Made by a program: the position numbers and the translations under genes | Source of the DNA: Anaerolineaceae bacterium | Lineage (GTDB): Bacteria > Chloroflexota > Anaerolineae > Aggregatilineales > Phototrophicaceae | Length of the DNA stretch: 64,000 bases | Assembly (NCBI GenBank): GCA_020634165.1 | Contig: JACKCF010000009.1 | Location: forward strand, 1 to 64,000 | Direction: 5' to 3' | The notes under the pieces: generated by a model | What the model saw: only the letters and a program-made list of their open reading frames with translations | Databases searched by the model: none | What the model was told of the DNA's origin: nothing | Part shown: positions 51,046-59,579 of the stretch, in pieces | How the letters are laid out: every line of letters begins with the position of its first letter | How positions within the stretch are numbered: position 1 is the first letter of the stretch

Positions 51046-52745
51046 CACTCAATACTCAACAGGAATGGATACAAGGGTTGGCCACCACTGACCGCTTCAA
51101 ATTGTAGTTTGGGAGAAATCACTTGCAAACGCTCTATTAAGGACTCGGCTGCTTGCAGGCTGATCTCCTCACCATAGTATACCGTCACAAGCTCGCGGCC
51201 ATCCAATTCAAGCGCGGCAAAACCTGAGAGAATCGCATCAGTCATCTGCGGCGAGGAAGCAACCGCCTTATCATTCGCCAGCACAATATAATCGCCATCT
51301 TCTACAGAAATATCGCCGAGTTTTTCCACACTACGGGTAGACTTTGTGACTTCCATTGTGATGACGAATGCCGCCGCAGACTGCATTGCGTCTACAATCT
51401 CATCAAGCGGTGACTCCTGAACATCACCAAAAGCCAGCAACGCTGCCAAACCCTGTGGAATGGACCGTGTTGGTACCACTTCAACGACTCTATCGCTCAT
51501 TTCGGCAGCGTCGCGCGCCGTTAAAACAACATTTTTGTTGTTAGGCAGAATAATCACTCGGCGATTAGGCAAGGCATTTATCACATCCAGAAAATCACCT
51601 GTGCTGGGGTTCATGGTCTGGCCACCCTCAACAATAGCCGTCACCCCATATTCGGTGAACAGGTTACGCAAACCTTCCCCACGAACGACGGCCACTACAG
51701 CAATATCATCGACCAGATTGCTTGATACGTGACCATTGGGATTCGGCTGTGGGACGCTCACAAATGACTCAAACTGCCGCTGCATATTTTCCACGACAAT
51801 ATCGTCCAGTTCAGCGCCGGAACGAATCGCGTAATCCAGAGGCAAGGCCGGATTATGCACATGGATATGAACCTTAATCATCCGGCTATCGCCATCGACC
51901 AGAGGGGACCATCCCATTGCGCTGATGTCGTGCTGAACTTGCCTGATGTCCAGATCATCGCCTAGCATCAAGAACTGCACATCGTAACCATATCCTTCTG
52001 GGTCTTCCGGTTGTAGAACGTCAGCAGAAGGCTGCTTCGCAACTTCTATAGTTGAGCCAGTCTGTGTCGTCTGCGAAAATGCATCAAAAGCACTCGGCAG
52101 CGTAGTATCTTCAAGCACCACTCGCTGGAAGCCTTCCAAGAGTGCCAACAGCCCTGCTCCACCGGAATCGACAACACCTGCGTCTTTCAGCACAGGTAAC
52201 AATTCGGGTGTTTCCTGCAACGATATGGTTGCTGCCTGAACCATTCTGTCAAGGAGGCGAACGAGATTAGATTCAGATTCCACAGCAGAAACGACGGCTT
52301 CGGCTGTTGCACGTGCGACGGTCAGTATAGTGCCTTCCTGTGGGGTCATCACAGATCGGACCGTATCATAGGCATACTCAACGGCATGTTGGCAAGCAAT
52401 CGCTAAAGCCTGGGCATCCATCACTTCGCAAGATGCCAGACCTTGCGAGAATCCACGCAGCAACATTGACAAAATCGTACCCGAATTGCCGCGTGCGCCA
52501 TATCGTGCACCTGTGGCGAGGGATTCACTTAAACGACCAATATGATCGTCACCGAGATTTTCTATAAATGACTGTGCTTTTTTAACCGTGAGCAGCATAT
52601 TGGTGCCGGTATCACCATCCGGGACAGGGAACACGTTCAGATTATTAATGGTATCAACGTGCCTGGACAGCCAATCCACGCCGCCCATGAACAGACGGCG
52701 TAATTCGTGCCCATCAATGTACATCACCCTATGGGATTTGATCAT
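51045..52745 (-). CDS. fakA: Fatty acid kinase FakA (DAK2/YloV family)
   Basis: 566 aa. The N-terminal DhaL-like ATP-binding domain (LNVFPVPDGDTGTNMLLT, GARYGARGNSGTILSMLLRG, DAGVVDSGGAGLLALLEG) is followed by a YloV middle domain and a C-terminal DegV-like fold. It phosphorylates fatty acids bound to FakB to acyl phosphates for phospholipid synthesis. Two FakB-like genes follow directly. The 52745 ATG gives a family-like length; ATG 52724 is possible. rpe lies upstream (80-nt gap). Confidence 0.9.
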   Translation of the reverse strand: MIKSHRVMYIDGHELRRLFMGGVDWLSRHVDTINNLNVFPVPDGDTGTNMLLTVKKAQSFIENLGDDHIGRLSESLATGARYGARGNSGTILSMLLRGFSQGLASCEVMDAQALAIACQHAVEYAYDTVRSVMTPQEGTILTVARATAEAVVSAVESESNLVRLLDRMVQAATISLQETPELLPVLKDAGVVDSGGAGLLALLEGFQRVVLEDTTLPSAFDAFSQTTQTGSTIEVAKQPSADVLQPEDPEGYGYDVQFLMLGDDLDIRQVQHDISAMGWSPLVDGDSRMIKVHIHVHNPALPLDYAIRSGAELDDIVVENMQRQFESFVSVPQPNPNGHVSSNLVDDIAVVAVVRGEGLRNLFTEYGVTAIVEGGQTMNPSTGDFLDVINALPNRRVIILPNNKNVVLTARDAAEMSDRVVEVVPTRSIPQGLAALLAFGDVQESPLDEIVDAMQSAAAFVITMEVTKSTRSVEKLGDISVEDGDYIVLANDKAVASSPQMTDAILSGFAALELDGRELVTVYYGEEISLQAAESLIERLQVISPKLQFEAVSGGQPLYPFLLSIE

Positions 52746-52825
52746 ACCTGCTGACCCACACCACCACTTAATCTCTGTCTTTTAAAACCAACCACAGCCG
52801 AAATAGTTACTATGCCCTGGACTAC

Positions 52826-53494
52826 TTATCGGGTCGCAGCAGCCCGTAATTCATCAATGCCTTGTTTGATGCTCTGCTCGTGGCTGAAAATGGTCGTCCC
52901 TGCAATAAGCACGTTCGCACCCGCTTCAACGGCAATCGGGGCCGTTGTCACGTTAATGCCACCGTCGACTTCAATATCAATATCCTTACCGATAGAACTC
53001 GCCATTGAGCGCAGTTCACTGATTTTGCTCGTAGTGAACTCCAGAAACGATTGACCACCGAAACCGGGGTTGACCGTCATCACATTAATGATATCCAGAA
53101 GGTGCAAAATTTCGCTTAGGAATGAGGCAGGCGTATGTGGATTGATGGCGACCCCTACCCGGCAGCCAGAATCTTTAATCAGCGTCAAGGTACGATGCAA
53201 ATGTGGTGAAGCTTCGATATGTACGCTGATGCTGGATGCACCCGCCTTAGCGAACTCAGCCACGTAACGTTCAGGCTCAACAATCATCAGATGCACATCA
53301 ATCGGCACGGTAGCAACACGCTTTATGGAGCGCAAAACAGGCAGCCCCATGCTGATGTTCGGCACAAAGCGACCATCCATTACATCGAAATGGAGCCAGT
53401 CGGCACCCGCCTGCTCTGCCTGCGCAATTTGTTCACCCAGCTTCGTAAAATCCGCAGCAAGGATGGATGGTGCGATCTTAATCTGATTTGCCAA
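52826..53494 (-). CDS. rpe: Ribulose-phosphate 3-epimerase
   Basis: 222 aa, TIM-barrel epimerase of the pentose phosphate or Calvin cycle. Motifs: IAPSILAADFTKLGEQI, WLHFDVMDGRFVPNISMG, DVHLMIVEPERYV, VMTVNPGFGGQSFL and IEVDGGINVTTAPI, holding the metal His and Asp residues. The start is TTG 53494, with no clear ribosome site. It heads the fakA/degV/recG array. Confidence 0.94.
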   Translation of the reverse strand: MANQIKIAPSILAADFTKLGEQIAQAEQAGADWLHFDVMDGRFVPNISMGLPVLRSIKRVATVPIDVHLMIVEPERYVAEFAKAGASSISVHIEASPHLHRTLTLIKDSGCRVGVAINPHTPASFLSEILHLLDIINVMTVNPGFGGQSFLEFTTSKISELRSMASSIGKDIDIEVDGGINVTTAPIAVEAGANVLIAGTTIFSHEQSIKQGIDELRAAATR

Positions 53495-53672
53495 ACGTGT
53501 TCAACTTTCAGCGTAAGGTAATTTTGTAAGTTCCATTGTACCGCACCTGTATCAGGAAACCATCGGCGGTTAAAGCCTCGTAAACGTATCCATACCCAGA
53601 TGGGAACAGAACCCAACGATTAGCGGCTATAATAGACTTATAGCATTCCCAAATAAAAATCGGAGATTGTTC

Positions 53673-54674
53673 ATGGAATACAGACGTTTAGGAACAACAG
53701 GTATGCAGGTCAGTGCGATATCCATTGGTGCCTGGCTCACATATGGCAGCTCGGAAGTCAGTGATGATCGGTCCAGGGCCTGCCTCCGAACAGCAATTGA
53801 TAATGGCATTAACTTCATCGATGTCGCGAATGCTTATTCACGCGGGGGAGCGGAGGAACTGGTTGGCGAAGTCATTCGCGATTACGACCGTACCAAGCTG
53901 GTGATCAGTACCAAAGCTTTCTTCCCAATGAGTGATGATATCAACGATCAGGGGCTTTCTCGAAAGAATATCATGCAATCGGTGGAAAAATCGCTAAAGC
54001 GGCTGGGCACTGACTATGTCGATATTTTCTTTTGCCATCGCTATGACATTCATACGCGCGTTGATGAAACGGTGCGTGCTATAGAGGATTTGATTCGGCA
54101 GGGGAAAATTTTGTACTGGGGCACCAGTATGTGGACAGGGAGCCAGATTGAAGACGCTATTGATGCAGCGGATAAATTCAATGCTTATCGACCCGTGATT
54201 GAGCAACCTCTTTATAACATGCTCGACCGTCATGCGGTCGAAGGCGGTCTGGAAGAAACGCTAGGCAAACATGGCATTGGATTGGTGGTGTGGTCGCCAC
54301 TCGCAGGTGGACTTCTTACTGGCAAGTACGACAAAGGTATCCCTGGTGATAGCCGCGCTGCTACCCATAGCGAGGGGTTCATCCAGGAAGGCTTTTCAGA
54401 ATATCGGCTGGAGCGCGCAAGAAAAATCAGCCAGCTAGCGAATATGCTTGAAGTCAAGCCAGCCGCTCTTGCTCTGGCCTGGGCATTAAAGCACCACAAT
54501 GTTGACAGCGTAATTACAGGTGCCACCAAACCTGAGCATGTGCTGTCAAATCTGGAAGCACTTCAGATCAATCTGACGGCAGAAATCGAACAAGCTATTG
54601 AGGATATCCTTGGCAACAAGCCTGTGACGAGCATGCGCACGATTGTGCATCCCGACGAAATTGCCGCGCTATAA
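53673..54674 (+). CDS. Aldo/keto reductase (voltage-gated K+ channel beta-like)
   Basis: 333 aa. The fold starts MEYRRLGTTGMQVSAISIGAW; catalytic Asp/Tyr lie in NFIDVANAYSRGGAEELVG, Lys in VISTKAFF, His in DIFFCHRYD. The NADPH loop near VVWSPLAGGLLTGKYD and VITGATKPEHV are conserved. Closest in style to YghZ/KCNAB aldo/keto reductases acting on aldehydes. GGAG lies 7 nt before ATG 53673; a TTG at 53667 is weaker. Divergent from rpe across a 178-bp gap. Confidence 0.87.
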   Translation: MEYRRLGTTGMQVSAISIGAWLTYGSSEVSDDRSRACLRTAIDNGINFIDVANAYSRGGAEELVGEVIRDYDRTKLVISTKAFFPMSDDINDQGLSRKNIMQSVEKSLKRLGTDYVDIFFCHRYDIHTRVDETVRAIEDLIRQGKILYWGTSMWTGSQIEDAIDAADKFNAYRPVIEQPLYNMLDRHAVEGGLEETLGKHGIGLVVWSPLAGGLLTGKYDKGIPGDSRAATHSEGFIQEGFSEYRLERARKISQLANMLEVKPAALALAWALKHHNVDSVITGATKPEHVLSNLEALQINLTAEIEQAIEDILGNKPVTSMRTIVHPDEIAAL

Positions 54675-54676
54675 CC

Positions 54677-54704
54677 AAAAAAGGCGCCACATCAGTGACG
54701 CCTT
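54677..54704 (-). terminator. Intrinsic terminator after the NUDIX gene
   Basis: On the minus strand AAGGCGTCAC pairs with GTGGCGCCTT (one mismatch) around TGAT, then TTTTTT follows. Confidence 0.8.
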
Positions 54705-54723
54705 CAAATGTGCTCGCTGGAGG

Positions 54724-55143
54724 TCAGCGGAGAGCCGCCCAGATATCATCAACGATCTCTGGCAGCAGCCAGACGGTATGCAGTTTATCGACATCAATCC
54801 AGCGCACGGCTGTCTGATTCTCGTCAGGATAGTCTGGCATGGCAGGAGTCGGGCTATTGGGCAGCAAAGAACATTGATACACAAGCGTCAGGATACGGGT
54901 TTCGCCATAGGCATCAGGTGATATGGCCGGGATGTAATCATGGGTGAGCATCAAGCGCTCGATAAACACCAGCGCTTTCGTTTCTTCCTGCACTTCTCTG
55001 ACGAGTGCATCCTCAAGGAATTCATTGACTTCGACTGTGCCCCCAGGCAGATTGTAGTGCAATCCGGTTTCGTCATCGAACTCCACCAGGAGCACCTGGT
55101 TGTTCTGAACGATAACTGCCCTCACCTTTACCGCAACTTCCAT
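54724..55143 (-). CDS. NUDIX hydrolase
   Basis: 139 aa. The Nudix box is GGTVEVNEFLEDALVREVQEETK, quoted here only in part by its key residues (G..E..REVQEE), near residues 34-57. Strands VKVRAVIVQNNQVLLVEF before and YIPAISPDAYGETRILTLVY after complete the fold. It would hydrolyse a nucleoside-diphosphate-linked compound; substrate unknown. It sits 23 nt after the second aldo/keto reductase, so both share a transcript. Confidence 0.85.
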   Translation of the reverse strand: MEVAVKVRAVIVQNNQVLLVEFDDETGLHYNLPGGTVEVNEFLEDALVREVQEETKALVFIERLMLTHDYIPAISPDAYGETRILTLVYQCSLLPNSPTPAMPDYPDENQTAVRWIDVDKLHTVWLLPEIVDDIWAALR

Positions 55144-55166
55144 GTGTTCACCTTCGATGTCTGGTC

Positions 55167-56144
55167 CTAATTGTGCCCGTGTATTGGCCGTGGCATATAG
55201 GGTTCCTCTATATAGTCCACTTCGTCTTCCGTCAGAGCGATATCTGGTGCTGCAACGGCCTGTTCAATATGATGCAACTTGGTCGCACCAACAATTGGGC
55301 TGGTAACGGCTGGCCGCTGTAATAACCAGGCTAATGCAATCTGTGCGGGTGTCACACCATGACGTTCCGCCAGTTCAGCGACGCGGTCACGCACATCAAA
55401 ATCAACATCGCGCCAATCGAGCACAAATTGGTCCGTCTTGGCACGGATCGTCTTGGCACCTTCCACACGGCTGAAGTTGCCCGCAAGAAAACCACGTGCC
55501 AGCGGCGACCAGGGAATCAGGCCGACGCCCATATCCTCGCACAGCGGGTTCATTTCGCGCTCTTCTTCACGATACACCAGGCTGTAATGATTTTGCATAG
55601 AGACAAAGCGCGTCCAGTTGTGCATACAGGATACGTACTGTGCTTTGCTGAATTGCCAGGCCCACATACTGCTCGCCCCGATATAGCGAACTTTACCAGA
55701 CTTCACAACATCGTGCAGGGCTTCCATTGTTTCTAATATAGGCGTGTTGTAATCCCAACGATGTATCTGGTATAGATCGATGTAGTCCACTTTCAGCCGA
55801 CGCAAGGACGCATCTACTGAATCCATAATATGCTTACGAGACAGGCCCTGCATATTGGGGGCATCCCCCATTTTGCCAAACACCTTCGTCGCGACCACGT
55901 ACTCATCACGACTGTTGAAGAACTCTTTTAAATATTTGCCAGTGACTTCTTCACTCATACCCGTGGAATAAACATCGGCTGTATCAAAGAAATTGATACC
56001 CAGCTCGATTGCGCGTTTAACAATCGGATACCCTTCATCGTAGTCCAGTACCCATTCACGCCAATCGTGGCTACCGTAGCTCATCATCCCCAGACAAATA
56101 CGGGAGACAGTCAGGCCGGTTGCGCCTAAACGTGCATATTTCAT
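55167..56144 (-). CDS. Aldo/keto reductase (second, 1-deoxyxylulose-5-phosphate-synthase-YajO-like)
   Basis: 325 aa. MKYARLGATGLTVSRICLG at the start; NFFDTADVYSTGMSEEVTG with catalytic Asp/Tyr, VVATKVFG with Lys, and DLYQIHRWDYNTPI with His. LIPWSPLARGFLAGNF and SPIVGATKLHHIEQAV follow. The order and the ARG-FLAGNF loop fit YajO/YghZ-type reductases. GAGGA precedes ATG 56144. It is a paralogue of the 53673 gene on the other strand. NUDIX follows in the operon. Confidence 0.87.
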   Translation of the reverse strand: MKYARLGATGLTVSRICLGMMSYGSHDWREWVLDYDEGYPIVKRAIELGINFFDTADVYSTGMSEEVTGKYLKEFFNSRDEYVVATKVFGKMGDAPNMQGLSRKHIMDSVDASLRRLKVDYIDLYQIHRWDYNTPILETMEALHDVVKSGKVRYIGASSMWAWQFSKAQYVSCMHNWTRFVSMQNHYSLVYREEEREMNPLCEDMGVGLIPWSPLARGFLAGNFSRVEGAKTIRAKTDQFVLDWRDVDFDVRDRVAELAERHGVTPAQIALAWLLQRPAVTSPIVGATKLHHIEQAVAAPDIALTEDEVDYIEEPYMPRPIHGHN

Positions 56145-56239
56145 TTTTCATCCTCACGCCTAATAGGACCCTGTATGGCAACGATCTAAAAATACCGCAG
56201 CGCGTACGATTCACCAAAGCGATGGACTGCATCCAAGCC

Positions 56240-56273
56240 ATACAAAACGGCGCACCTGATGAGGTGCGCCGTT
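56240..56273 (-). terminator. Intrinsic terminator after the CARDB protein
   Basis: AACGGCGCACCT (56246-56257) pairs perfectly with AGGTGCGCCGTT (56262-56273) around GATG. On the minus strand TTTT follows. Confidence 0.85.
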
Positions 56274-56304
56274 CAAGAGATACGGAATGTCTGTTGCTAC
56301 AGGT

Positions 56305-58314
56305 CTATGGCAGGTCGCGAACTGAGATGTTGTAGAAGATGGTATAGCAGCCATCCGGGCAGGTACTGCGATTGCTGTGGGCACCTGCACCCCAGTTCTG
56401 CCCGGTTGAGTATGTCACGTTGACTGTGCCCATTGCATCATCCGCGCCGTTGAAGCCGCTATCTTCCTCACGACCATTGACGAACACATTCAGGCTTTGT
56501 CCCTCAACAAGCGTTACCCGCAATGTGCGTGTAAAACTGTAGGTCTTATTGCTGTTGATGCCCTTGGTACCACTATTGGGGAAACGAGCAGTAGCACCAT
56601 TCACGTTGAACTCCAACACCAATTCGCCTTCACCCGTTTCAGCATCATCGTGGATAGCCACACTGGTGAATTGCACGGTCACTTCTACACGACGCGGGGC
56701 AGGTGCCTGGACGGTCACGCTGCGTGTGCTGCTATTGTTACCTTCATTGCTCTCCGCAACACGGTTGAGTGTGTCGATTTCGGCGACTGAGGTAAAGATG
56801 CCTGAGCTTGGATAGGCAAAGTTGAATGTAAAGGTCTGGCTGGCACCACCAGCCAAGCTGCCGATGTTTTGTGTACGCGGCTGTACTGACGAATTTGGTC
56901 GCCAGACAACATTGAAGTTAGTCGCTTCCTGTTCGCCAGCATTACGAATGGTGATGCGTGCCTGAGCATTGTCATCCTCGGTTGGGGATGAGGGATTGAT
57001 TGTAAAGCTGGAAATCTGCAAATCAGGCGGCGAAAGCGGTGGGGGCGGAACCGTCACCCGAACAAGTGCTGTGAGGTCTTCAAAGGTTTCATAGTCGAGC
57101 TTGAGCACAGCCGTGCCTTCTGGGATAACCGACAGAATGTCACGGATATCCGGCACTATGCCTATACCAATAATGCCCCTATCGGGTTGAAGCTCGATAC
57201 CGATTTCCTGAAGAATGCCTGGATCGACAAAAATAGGCATCGGTTCAATTGTGGCGGTGTCATCGTCAAGGGTTGGTGTGCGCGTATCAATGATGGTCTC
57301 AAGTAGGTCGCGGCTGATTGTAATATCTGACATTTCACCAGCCACATCACGGATGCGACCAAACCGAGCTATCGGTGTCTCGTCCGCATCACCCTGAGCA
57401 ATTATGCTGCTCACATCGACCACAATGCGGTCATCAGTTGCCGTGAACGGGAAACTGCGATTACCAATGGTTACAGTAGGCTGTTCGCCATTTGGCAAAA
57501 GGGAACTTCCCCAAATATCGATTTCTTCGGTCTCACCAACGATGATTTCAGTCGGGCGAATCGTGAAAATGTCGGGTTGTTCAGTGACGACTTCAAGGCG
57601 TTCCTTGAGGCCGATGCCAGTCGACGAGATGACGAAGGTACGGAATTGCGGCACCAATAATAAGGCTCCAAAGAAGCCGATGTAGGCTATCACCAGGACA
57701 TAGGCCAGGATAGCGGCAAAGCCAGTCAATCCCCGGCTGCTGCGGAAAAGCAACCATACAAAGATGATCGCACCGAGGGCCAATAGAACAACGCTCGCAA
57801 TGGTGATGATGTTCTCGGTTGCTTTGTCGATAAGGAAAGCGCCTGTTTCGCCTGCTACAATAATGACATCCTGTAAATCCGATTTGATGTCATCAGAAAG
57901 CTGACGAATTTGCAGAGCAGCATCTGCCAGCAAGTTCTTGGCTTCATTGCTGATAAATCGAACATCGTCTTTCAGAATGTCATTGACCGATAGCATCAGG
58001 CTTTCAACCTCGAGCAGCTTATTGCGCGTGGCAGCGTCGAGGCTATCAATCGTGATGTTGAGGTTATCCTGGTATTTTTCTTCCAGTTCATCCATCAGAT
58101 CACGAACGGTACCGTCAATGGTATTCAATGTATTGGCGACTTCTGAACTGGCCAGAGTGATCGCTTCCTGAATTTCGCGCACTGTATTGGCGCCCAGGCT
58201 CAGGAAATCACCAATTGTCTCCAAAAAAGCGCCTGTATTCCCTACACTGCCAAACATAATCGCAGCAATAAGGGCGAAAACTGTAAATCTGTTGCGTAGG
58301 AATGTCATGTTCAT
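56305..58314 (-). CDS. Membrane protein: helical ectodomain, two membrane helices and CARDB domain
   Basis: 669 aa. The N-terminal hydrophobic stretch (FTVFALIAAIMFGSVG) is a signal or anchor. Residues ~30-165 are a long helical region with heptad character (ATRNKLLEVESLMLSVND). Two membrane helices lie near 175-195 and 205-230 (IASVVLLALGAIIFVWLLF). A beta region of about 190 residues follows, then a CARDB domain (PPDLQISSFTINPSSPTEDD, residues ~435-545), and a further C-terminal beta domain. Looks like a surface scaffold. ATG 58314 has GGAGGGGAAT upstream; the longer ATG 58341 is unlikely. Family of the first half unknown. Confidence 0.7.
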   Translation of the reverse strand: MNMTFLRNRFTVFALIAAIMFGSVGNTGAFLETIGDFLSLGANTVREIQEAITLASSEVANTLNTIDGTVRDLMDELEEKYQDNLNITIDSLDAATRNKLLEVESLMLSVNDILKDDVRFISNEAKNLLADAALQIRQLSDDIKSDLQDVIIVAGETGAFLIDKATENIITIASVVLLALGAIIFVWLLFRSSRGLTGFAAILAYVLVIAYIGFFGALLLVPQFRTFVISSTGIGLKERLEVVTEQPDIFTIRPTEIIVGETEEIDIWGSSLLPNGEQPTVTIGNRSFPFTATDDRIVVDVSSIIAQGDADETPIARFGRIRDVAGEMSDITISRDLLETIIDTRTPTLDDDTATIEPMPIFVDPGILQEIGIELQPDRGIIGIGIVPDIRDILSVIPEGTAVLKLDYETFEDLTALVRVTVPPPPLSPPDLQISSFTINPSSPTEDDNAQARITIRNAGEQEATNFNVVWRPNSSVQPRTQNIGSLAGGASQTFTFNFAYPSSGIFTSVAEIDTLNRVAESNEGNNSSTRSVTVQAPAPRRVEVTVQFTSVAIHDDAETGEGELVLEFNVNGATARFPNSGTKGINSNKTYSFTRTLRVTLVEGQSLNVFVNGREEDSGFNGADDAMGTVNVTYSTGQNWGAGAHSNRSTCPDGCYTIFYNISVRDLP

Positions 58315-58445
58315 TCGATTCCCCTCCTCCCAATGTGACAAGAATTCAGCCTGTCTACTATCAGTGTAAAGCAGATTTTGGGAGGAAAATCAGGCGCTTC
58401 ATAAAAAGCGAATAAAATCTGCTAGACACTATAAAAATCAGGGAG

Positions 58446-58481
58446 CCAAAAATAAAAAACAGGGATGTGTACCCCTGTTTT
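58446..58481 (-). terminator. Intrinsic terminator after rlmN
   Basis: AAAACAGGG (58456-58464) pairs with CCCTGTTTT (58473-58481); on the minus strand TTTTTTATTTTT follows. Confidence 0.85.
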
Positions 58482-58507
58482 AGCCTGGTTTTGATCAGTT
58501 GGGCTGG

Positions 58508-59551
58508 TTAGGAAATGTCCTGAGGCGCAATGACCTTGGACTTGAGTTGACCACAACCTGCGTCAATATCGATACCGCGACGCACACGCACCGTCGCACT
58601 GACTCCGTACATCTCAAGGATGTCGATAAATTGGCGGATCGCTTCTGGGTCGGCGGGCCGTCCCGCATATCCACCAGTGGGATTCAGGGGAATGATATTT
58701 ACATGGCAGTTAAGGCCCTGGAGCAGCGTACCCAGTTTGCGAGCTTCGTCCGGCGTGTCATTTTCACCAGAGATGGCTGCCCACTCAAAAGTGACACGGC
58801 GATTCGTCTTGGCGACATATTCATGGCAGGCGTCAATCAGTTCCACAATGTTCCAGCGCTTATTGACTGGCATCAAAGGGGTGCGTTCGGCATCGGTGGC
58901 TTTGTGCAGGCTGATAGCCAACGATACCTGCACCCCCTCGTCGGCAAAACGTCGTATCTGCGGAACCAATCCCACAGTGCTGACAGTAATGTGTCGAGCG
59001 CCAATCCCTAAATCATCCATCAGTCGATGGATCGCTTCCATGACGGCATCATAATTATGGAACGGTTCTCCCATTCCCATCAGCACGATATTGCTGAGGC
59101 GTTCGCCTTCCTGGGCGAGTAGCTGGGCAAAACGATAGGCCTGCTCGAATATCTCAGTGCTGGTCAAGTTGCGAGCAAAACCCATCTGCCCTGTCGCACA
59201 GAAGACACATCCCATCGCACAACCAGCCTGTGATGAGATACAGGCAGTGCGTCGGTGGTCATCATAAGGCATCAGCACAGATTCGATTAGTTGGCCATCG
59301 TCCAGGCGATAGAGGCGCTTGGTTGTGCCATCATGGCTTGATTGCTCGATAACCTGTTCGAGTGTCCCGATGACCATTTCCTGGTTCAGACGATCTCGCA
59401 GCGATTGCGGCAGATTGGTCATTTCGTCAAAGGACATGACACACTTGTCGTAGAGCCAATCCCAGACCTGCTTGACCCGAAAGCGCGGCTCTCCCCAGGA
59501 TGCCATCAATTCGGTCAACGCGGGAAGTTCATATTGAAGGATGTTATTCAT
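58508..59551 (-). CDS. rlmN: 23S rRNA (adenine-2503-C2)-methyltransferase RlmN
   Basis: 347 aa radical SAM enzyme that methylates A2503 of 23S rRNA (and A37 of some tRNAs). The cluster motif CAMGCVFCATGQMGF holds CxxxCxxC. MGMGEPFHNYDAV, ISLHKATDAERTPLMPVN and the second catalytic Cys near the C-terminus (GIDIDAGCGQLK) are present. ATG 59551 has AGGA upstream and gives the normal length; longer starts overlap the previous gene. Follows the MA-like gene by 28 nt. Confidence 0.95.
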   Translation of the reverse strand: MNNILQYELPALTELMASWGEPRFRVKQVWDWLYDKCVMSFDEMTNLPQSLRDRLNQEMVIGTLEQVIEQSSHDGTTKRLYRLDDGQLIESVLMPYDDHRRTACISSQAGCAMGCVFCATGQMGFARNLTSTEIFEQAYRFAQLLAQEGERLSNIVLMGMGEPFHNYDAVMEAIHRLMDDLGIGARHITVSTVGLVPQIRRFADEGVQVSLAISLHKATDAERTPLMPVNKRWNIVELIDACHEYVAKTNRRVTFEWAAISGENDTPDEARKLGTLLQGLNCHVNIIPLNPTGGYAGRPADPEAIRQFIDILEMYGVSATVRVRRGIDIDAGCGQLKSKVIAPQDIS

Positions 59552-59579
59552 CTTAGTCCTGTTTGCTGTTTTCGCATTA

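Noticed and set aside
53673..56144. Recent duplication of an aldo/keto reductase
   Set aside because: The two proteins have different lengths and many differences and lie on opposite strands; they are separate family members, not a recent copy.
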